A DNA stretch of 46,369 nucleotides from Leucobacter sp. Ag1 (GTDB taxonomy: Bacteria > Actinomycetota > Actinomycetes > Actinomycetales > Microbacteriaceae). Location of the stretch: contig NZ_LAYO01000083.1 of NCBI RefSeq assembly GCF_000980875.1, positions 1-46,369 on the forward strand. The letters are read 5' to 3'. The notes below the pieces were generated by a model. The model made no database searches and was not told the origin of the DNA. It saw nothing but the letters and a program-made list of their open reading frames with translations. Both the position numbers and the translations under genes were made by a program. Positions 42,265 through 46,369 of this stretch are shown in pieces; the first letter of the stretch is position 1; every line of letters begins with the position of its first letter.

Positions 42265-43373
42265 GCCGGGATCGCCGCGCGACCGTCGTCGTGATCGGTG
42301 CCGGGCAGGCGGGGCTCTCGGCGGGCTACCACCTGCAGCGCCACGGCTTCGCGAGCGCGCTGCTGGATCCCGAGGCCGCGCGGAGCTTCGTGATCCTCGA
42401 CGGGGAGGCTCGGCCGGGCGGCGCCTGGCAGCACCGGTGGGCGTCCCTCACGATGGCGACGGTGAACCGCATCTTCGACCTGCCCGGGTTCCGGCAGACC
42501 GCGGTCGACCCGGCCACCTCGAGCCGCGAGGCGGTGCCCGGGTACTTCGCCGCGTTCGAGGCGAAGATGCGGCTGCCGATCCTGCGGCCGGTCTCGGTGG
42601 CCGCGGTGCGGCGCGCCGACACGGACCCCGACGGCGAACTGCTGATCGAGAGCAGTGCCGGGCTCTGGCGAGCGCGGGCGGTGATCAACGCGACCGGAAC
42701 CTGGCGGAACCCCGTGCTGCCGGAGGTGCCCGGCGCCAACCGGTTCCTCGGGCGGCAGCTGCACACCCGCGACTACGTCTCGCTCGACGAGTTCGCCGGA
42801 CGCAGCGTCGCGGTGGTCGGCGGCGGGATCTCGGCCGTGCAGCAGCTCGAGGAGATCTCGCGGGTGGCGCGCGTCGCCTGGTACACGCGCCGCGAGCCCG
42901 TGTTCCTCGACGGCGATTTCAGTCCGGAGGTCGAGGGGCGCGAGACGATCGAGCGGGTCACCGCGGACGTCGAGGCGGGCAACCCGTCGCGCAGCGTCGT
43001 CTCGTACACGGGCCTGGCCTGGACCCCGTACGCGCGGGCTGCGCGGGATCGCGGCGTGCTCGTGCGCCGGCCGATGTTCACGGCCATCGAGCCGCACGGT
43101 GTGCGCGAGGCCGACGGCTCGTTCACCTCGGTCGACACGATCCTGTGGGCGACCGGGTTCCGTCCCTCGATCGCGCATCTGGACCCGCTCGGACTGCGCA
43201 ACGAGCGGGGCGGGATCGAGGTGCGCGGAACCCGTGTCGTCGCGGAGCCGAGAGTGCACCTGATCGGGTACGGGCCGTCGCAGTCCACGGTCGGCGCGAA
43301 CCGCGCCGGGCGGGACGCCGTGGCGGAGATCGATGCGGTGCTGCGGTCGGAGAACCGCATTCCTCAGATGTAA
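42261..43373 (+). CDS. Flavin-dependent monooxygenase-like oxidoreductase (two Rossmann folds)
   Basis: 370 residues. FAD site VVVIGAGQAGLSAGYHLQRHGF at the N-terminus; second GxGxxG-type site VAVVGGGISAVQQLEEISRVARVAWYTRRE for NADPH; ARAVINATGTWRNPVLPEVPG and DTILWATGFRPSIAHLDPLGL complete the pattern of class B flavin monooxygenases and CzcO/ArsO-like proteins. It may oxidise a small organic or a metalloid; the substrate is unknown. Translationally coupled to the quinone oxidoreductase gene and so likely to be co-induced by the SigR-type promoter. Its stop is overlapped by the iron box of irtA. Confidence 0.9.
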   Translation: MSRDRRATVVVIGAGQAGLSAGYHLQRHGFASALLDPEAARSFVILDGEARPGGAWQHRWASLTMATVNRIFDLPGFRQTAVDPATSSREAVPGYFAAFEAKMRLPILRPVSVAAVRRADTDPDGELLIESSAGLWRARAVINATGTWRNPVLPEVPGANRFLGRQLHTRDYVSLDEFAGRSVAVVGGGISAVQQLEEISRVARVAWYTRREPVFLDGDFSPEVEGRETIERVTADVEAGNPSRSVVSYTGLAWTPYARAARDRGVLVRRPMFTAIEPHGVREADGSFTSVDTILWATGFRPSIAHLDPLGLRNERGGIEVRGTRVVAEPRVHLIGYGPSQSTVGANRAGRDAVAEIDAVLRSENRIPQM

Positions 43374-43391
43374 GTTAGGCTTGGCTAAGTT
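43372..43391 (+). promoter_or_regulatory. IdeR/DtxR-like iron box and -10 of irtAB
   Basis: AAGTTAGGCTTGGCTAA (43372-43388) agrees at 13 of 17 positions with AGGTTAGGCTAACCTAA, the core of the DtxR/IdeR operator. TAAGTT (43386-43391) fits TANNNT as a -10 and is partly covered by the box, so an iron-loaded repressor would block it. It precedes irtA by 36 bases. An AT-rich island in a GC-rich region. Confidence 0.65.
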
Positions 43392-43426
43392 GCGGGGTTC
43401 GGCGTGGGCCCCGAGAAGGGTGCGCG

Positions 43427-46174
43427 ATGGCCAAGCGCGGGTTCTCCGGAGTGATGATGCGCGGGTACGGAGCCCGCGACCACGAGGCGATCGTCACCGA
43501 GGTCCAACCGCTCGTGCCCCACTTCGTGCGGGTGCGCATGAGCGCCCCGACGCTGCTGCAGGACGTGGTGGTCTCGCCGACGGCCTGGCTGCGCTTCTGG
43601 TTCCCCGACCCCGAGCGGCCCGAGTTCGAGCAGCAGCGCGCCTACACGCTCTCCGAGGTCGACGAGGCCGCCGGAACCTTCGCGGTCGACATGGTGCTGC
43701 ACGAGCCCGCCGGGCCGGCGAGCACCTGGGCCGCCGCCGCGGCCCCGGGAACCCGGGTGTCGGTCACGACCCTCGGATCCTCGCGCTTCGACCTGCCGGA
43801 CGAACTGCCCGCCGGCTACCTGCTCATCGGCGACAGCGCGTCGATCCCCGCGATCAACGCGATCCTCGGGACCGTGCCCGACGAGGTGCCGATCGAGATC
43901 TACCTCGAGGAGCACACCCCCGACGACCGGAGGATCCCGCTGCACGAGCACCCGCGCGCTCGCGTGCACTGGGTCCCGCGTCAGGGCGAGACCTCGCTCG
44001 CCGCCGCGATCGAGTCGCGCGACTGGTCGGACTGGTACGCGTGGGCCGCGCCCGAGTCGGGATCGCTCAAGCACCTCCGCGGTCGCCTGCGCGACGAGTT
44101 CGGATTCCCGAAGAGCGAGACGCACGCGCAGGCCTACTGGTACTTCGGTCGCGCGTTCGGCGCGAACCGATCCAAGGCCGCGCCCGAAACGGAGCCCGCG
44201 ACGGAAGCGTCGGCCGCCGATGCGGTCGGGAGGACCGAAGCGGTGGCCGCGGCGATCGCGGCGGATCCCGCACCGGATCCGGCGCGGGATCCCGCACCGG
44301 CCGCGGCCGGCGAGGCGGCTGCTTCCGAGGCGGCCGAGGCACCTGCGGCAGCCGCGGCACCCGCGGCCCCGCGCGGATCCTGGCGGGCGAACGCGGGATC
44401 GCGGCTGCTCGCCCCGCTGCGTCCGAAGCTCGTCGCCGCCGGTGTCGCCCAGGGGATCGTCACCCTCCTGCAGCTCGCTCCGTTCGTGCTGATCGTCGAG
44501 CTCGCCCGACTGCTGCTCGGCGGCGCCGAGGCGTCGCGGCTCTGGGCCCTCGGAGGGTGGGCCATCGGCCTGATGGCCGCGGGCGTCGTGCTCTCGACCG
44601 CACTGCTCGTCTGGACCCACGCGGTCGACGCCCGCTTCGAGCGCGAGCTGCGGCAGCGTCTGCTGCGCAAGCTCGCCCGCGTGCCGCTCGGCTGGTTCGA
44701 CGCACGCGGGTCCGGCCGGGTCAAGCAGCTCGTTCAGGACGACACGCTCGCGCTGCACTACCTCGTGACCCACGCCGTGCCCGACGCGGTCGCCGCCGTG
44801 GTCGCGCCCGTCGCGGTCCTCGTCTACCTGTTCGCGGTCGACTGGCGGATCGCGCTCCTGCTCCTCCTGCCGGTGCTCGTCTACGTGATCGCCATGGCGG
44901 TCATGGTCGTGCAATCGGCGCCGCGCACGGCCGAGGCGCTGCGCTGGTCGGAACGCATGAACAGCGAGGCGGGCTCCTACCTGGAGGGCCAGCCGGTGAT
45001 CCGCGTGTTCGGGGGAGCGGCGGCCACCGGCTTCCGCGCCCGGCTGGGCGAGTACATCGGGTTCCTCGACCGCTGGCAGCGGCCCCTCAGCGGGCAGAAG
45101 GCGTTCATCGACCTCGTCACCCGTCCGGCCACGTTCCTGCTGCTCATCTGTGCGCTCGGCACCGTGCTGATCACCGGCGGGAGCATGCAGCCGATCGCGC
45201 TGCTGCCGTTCCTGCTGCTCGGCACGACGTTCGGCTCCCGGCTGCTCGGGATCGGCTACGGGCTCGGCGGCCTGCGGGCCGGCCTGCTCGCCGCGCGACG
45301 GATCCAGGTCGCCCTCGACGAGCCCGAGCTCGAGACCGAGGAAGCAGGCGAGCCCGCCGAGGGCGCGCCTCGGGTACCGCGCGGCCGCGTCGAGTTCGAC
45401 CGCGTCGGCTTCGCCTACCGGCCGGGCGTTCCCGTGCTGGAGGACGTCTCCCTGTCGCTGGAGCCCGGCACCGTGACCGCGCTCGTCGGCCCGTCCGGAT
45501 CCGGCAAGTCGACCCTCGCCGCCCTGCTCGCGCGCTTCCACGACCCGGAGTCCGGCCGCATCCGCGTCGGCGGCGACGACCTCCGCGCGCTCGACCCCGA
45601 CGAGCTCTACGCCCGCGTCGGCTTCGTGTTCCAGCAGACCCAGCTCGTGAACGGCACAGTGCGCGACAACCTCGCCCTCGCGAAGCCCGACGCGAGCGAT
45701 GCCGAGGTCGAGGCCGCGGCGCGGGCCGCGCAGATCCACGATCGGATCCTGCGCCTGCCCGAGGGGTACGGCACCGTGCTCGGCCCCGACGCCGCGCTGT
45801 CGGGCGGCGAGCGGCAGCGCCTCACGATCGCCCGCGCGATCCTGGCGGACACTCCCGTGCTGATCCTCGACGAGGCGACCGCGTTCGCCGACCCCGAATC
45901 CGAATACCTCGTGCAGCGGGCGCTGAGCCGGCTGGCCGAGGGCCGCACCGTGCTCGTGATCGCCCACCGGCTGCACACCGTCGCCTCGGCCGACCGCATC
46001 GTCGTGCTCGACCACGGCCGCATCGCCGAATCCGGCACGCACGACGAACTCCTCGCTCGGGACGGCCGCTATCGGAGTCTCTGGGACGCCGCGTCCGGGG
46101 TCTCGTCCGGGGTCTCGTCCACCACCGAACCCACCCCCGAACCCGTCGCCGCCGGAACGGAGCAGACCCGATGA
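43427..46174 (+). CDS. irtA: IrtA-like siderophore importer: FAD-binding domain fused to ABC transporter half
   Basis: 915 residues. Residues about 1-240 are the siderophore-interacting reductase (SIP) domain: [18 protein letters not shown] motif (here [12 protein letters not shown]) for FAD and [16 protein letters not shown] for the cofactor. About 245-310 is a low-complexity Ala/Pro/Glu linker. About 320-600 has six membrane helices, and about 640-915 is the ATPase: Walker [10 protein letters not shown] (688-696), Q loop [11 protein letters not shown], signature LSGGERQRL (about 791), Walker [11 protein letters not shown] loop IAHRLHTV. This order is that of mycobacterial IrtA, which with IrtB imports and reduces ferric mycobactin/carboxymycobactin; here another siderophore is likely. 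The linker and C-terminal Gly/Val/Ser repeat make it longer than Mtb IrtA. ATG 43427 follows GAAGG. Overlaps irtB by ATGA. Confidence 0.93.
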   Translation: MAKRGFSGVMMRGYGARDHEAIVTEVQPLVPHFVRVRMSAPTLLQDVVVSPTAWLRFWFPDPERPEFEQQRAYTLSEVDEAAGTFAVDMVLHEPAGPASTWAAAAAPGTRVSVTTLGSSRFDLPDELPAGYLLIGDSASIPAINAILGTVPDEVPIEIYLEEHTPDDRRIPLHEHPRARVHWVPRQGETSLAAAIESRDWSDWYAWAAPESGSLKHLRGRLRDEFGFPKSETHAQAYWYFGRAFGANRSKAAPETEPATEASAADAVGRTEAVAAAIAADPAPDPARDPAPAAAGEAAASEAAEAPAAAAAPAAPRGSWRANAGSRLLAPLRPKLVAAGVAQGIVTLLQLAPFVLIVELARLLLGGAEASRLWALGGWAIGLMAAGVVLSTALLVWTHAVDARFERELRQRLLRKLARVPLGWFDARGSGRVKQLVQDDTLALHYLVTHAVPDAVAAVVAPVAVLVYLFAVDWRIALLLLLPVLVYVIAMAVMVVQSAPRTAEALRWSERMNSEAGSYLEGQPVIRVFGGAAATGFRARLGEYIGFLDRWQRPLSGQKAFIDLVTRPATFLLLICALGTVLITGGSMQPIALLPFLLLGTTFGSRLLGIGYGLGGLRAGLLAARRIQVALDEPELETEEAGEPAEGAPRVPRGRVEFDRVGFAYRPGVPVLEDVSLSLEPGTVTALVGPSGSGKSTLAALLARFHDPESGRIRVGGDDLRALDPDELYARVGFVFQQTQLVNGTVRDNLALAKPDASDAEVEAAARAAQIHDRILRLPEGYGTVLGPDAALSGGERQRLTIARAILADTPVLILDEATAFADPESEYLVQRALSRLAEGRTVLVIAHRLHTVASADRIVVLDHGRIAESGTHDELLARDGRYRSLWDAASGVSSGVSSTTEPTPEPVAAGTEQTR

Positions 46175-46369
46175 TCCGCACCCTGCTCTGCCTGCTCCCC
46201 GCGAACCGCCGCCGCGCGGTCATCGCCCACCTCGGGCTCACCGTGCTCGGCATCCTGCTGCGCGCCGTCGGCGCCGTGCTGCTCGTGCCCCTGGTCTCGG
46301 CGCTCTTCGGGCCGAGCCCCGCGGACGCCTGGCCGTGGCTCGCAGCGCTCGCCGCCGCGACCGTGCTCG
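46171..46369 (+). CDS. irtB: IrtB-like ABC transporter half, N-terminal fragment
   Basis: First 66 residues only, running off the right edge. ATG 46171 overlaps the irtA stop. The start, a [15 protein letters not shown] cytosolic stretch then a helix [22 protein letters not shown] and a second hydrophobic run after [13 protein letters not shown], is the TM1-TM2 pattern of an exporter-type ABC half. Its partner role to IrtA is inferred from position. Confidence 0.85.
   Translation, partial: MIRTLLCLLPANRRRAVIAHLGLTVLGILLRAVGAVLLVPLVSALFGPSPADAWPWLAALAAATVL

Noticed and set aside
44220-44380. Ala/Pro-rich stretch within irtA as a frameshift or separate gene boundary
   Set aside because: The frame stays open with normal codon bias, and the domains on both sides form the known IrtA order, so it is a linker.

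Overview
The window is a high-GC actinobacterial chromosome segment. Actinomycete-type features are very high G+C with strong third-position GC bias, GTG starts, an IrtAB-type siderophore importer with an IdeR/DtxR-like iron box, a ferrochelatase with cluster cysteines, an ald gene divergent from an Lrp-type regulator, TANNNT promoters and leaderless genes. Family Microbacteriaceae (for example a Leucobacter relative) is my best guess from protein resemblance only. No phage, insertion sequence, CRISPR array or rRNA is visible. Genes are packed tightly and no gene-free stretch exceeds 300 bases. The largest gaps (505-774, 20095-20308, 21445-21697) are described under their own signals.

Left part (1-6467): the start of a DEAD-box RNA helicase runs off the left edge. 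Next is a three-gene minus-strand operon, vWA/binding-domain lipoprotein, XpaC-like membrane protein and TelA, ending in an 18-bp-stem hairpin. Divergent from it is a gene fusing a GNAT acetyltransferase to an AAA+ ATPase. Then (6558-13250) come a very large RecB-like nuclease/helicase, a ten-helix membrane protein overlapping an aminotransferase, and a small orphan.

Middle (13276-20797): a PucR regulator sits upstream of a permease / unknown protein / alcohol dehydrogenase operon closed by a hairpin, probably catabolism of an unidentified amine, amino acid or alcohol. It is followed by alanine dehydrogenase with its divergent Lrp/AldR-like regulator. From 20869 to 30497 lie a nicotinamidase, an eight-unit 19-bp repeat array, RraA, a Na+/H+ antiporter, a QxQ-type winged-helix protein, an Old Yellow Enzyme, and a translationally coupled pair of a DUF2130 (EXK nuclease-like) protein and a DUF3516 helicase.

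Right part (30664-46369): UDP-GlcNAc 2-epimerase is coupled to a membrane glycosyltransferase that carries an in-frame amber stop at a conserved tryptophan position. Next are DoxX, Ppx/GppA, an orphan, a VOC protein, tRNA-Gln(CTG), MarR, ferrochelatase, an XRE-cupin/EamA/DapA-like operon, an AhpD-like protein and a quinone oxidoreductase. The last two share a divergent region with two matches to the thiol-stress (SigR/SigH) promoter GGAAT-N18-GTT. The window closes with a flavin monooxygenase and irtA/irtB.

The observations I rate highest are the twin SigR-type promoters, the coupled DUF2130/DUF3516 pair, the 19-bp repeat array, the GNAT-AAA+ fusion beside the TelA operon, the amber-interrupted glycosyltransferase, and six genes whose -10 hexamer lies exactly six bases before the start codon.
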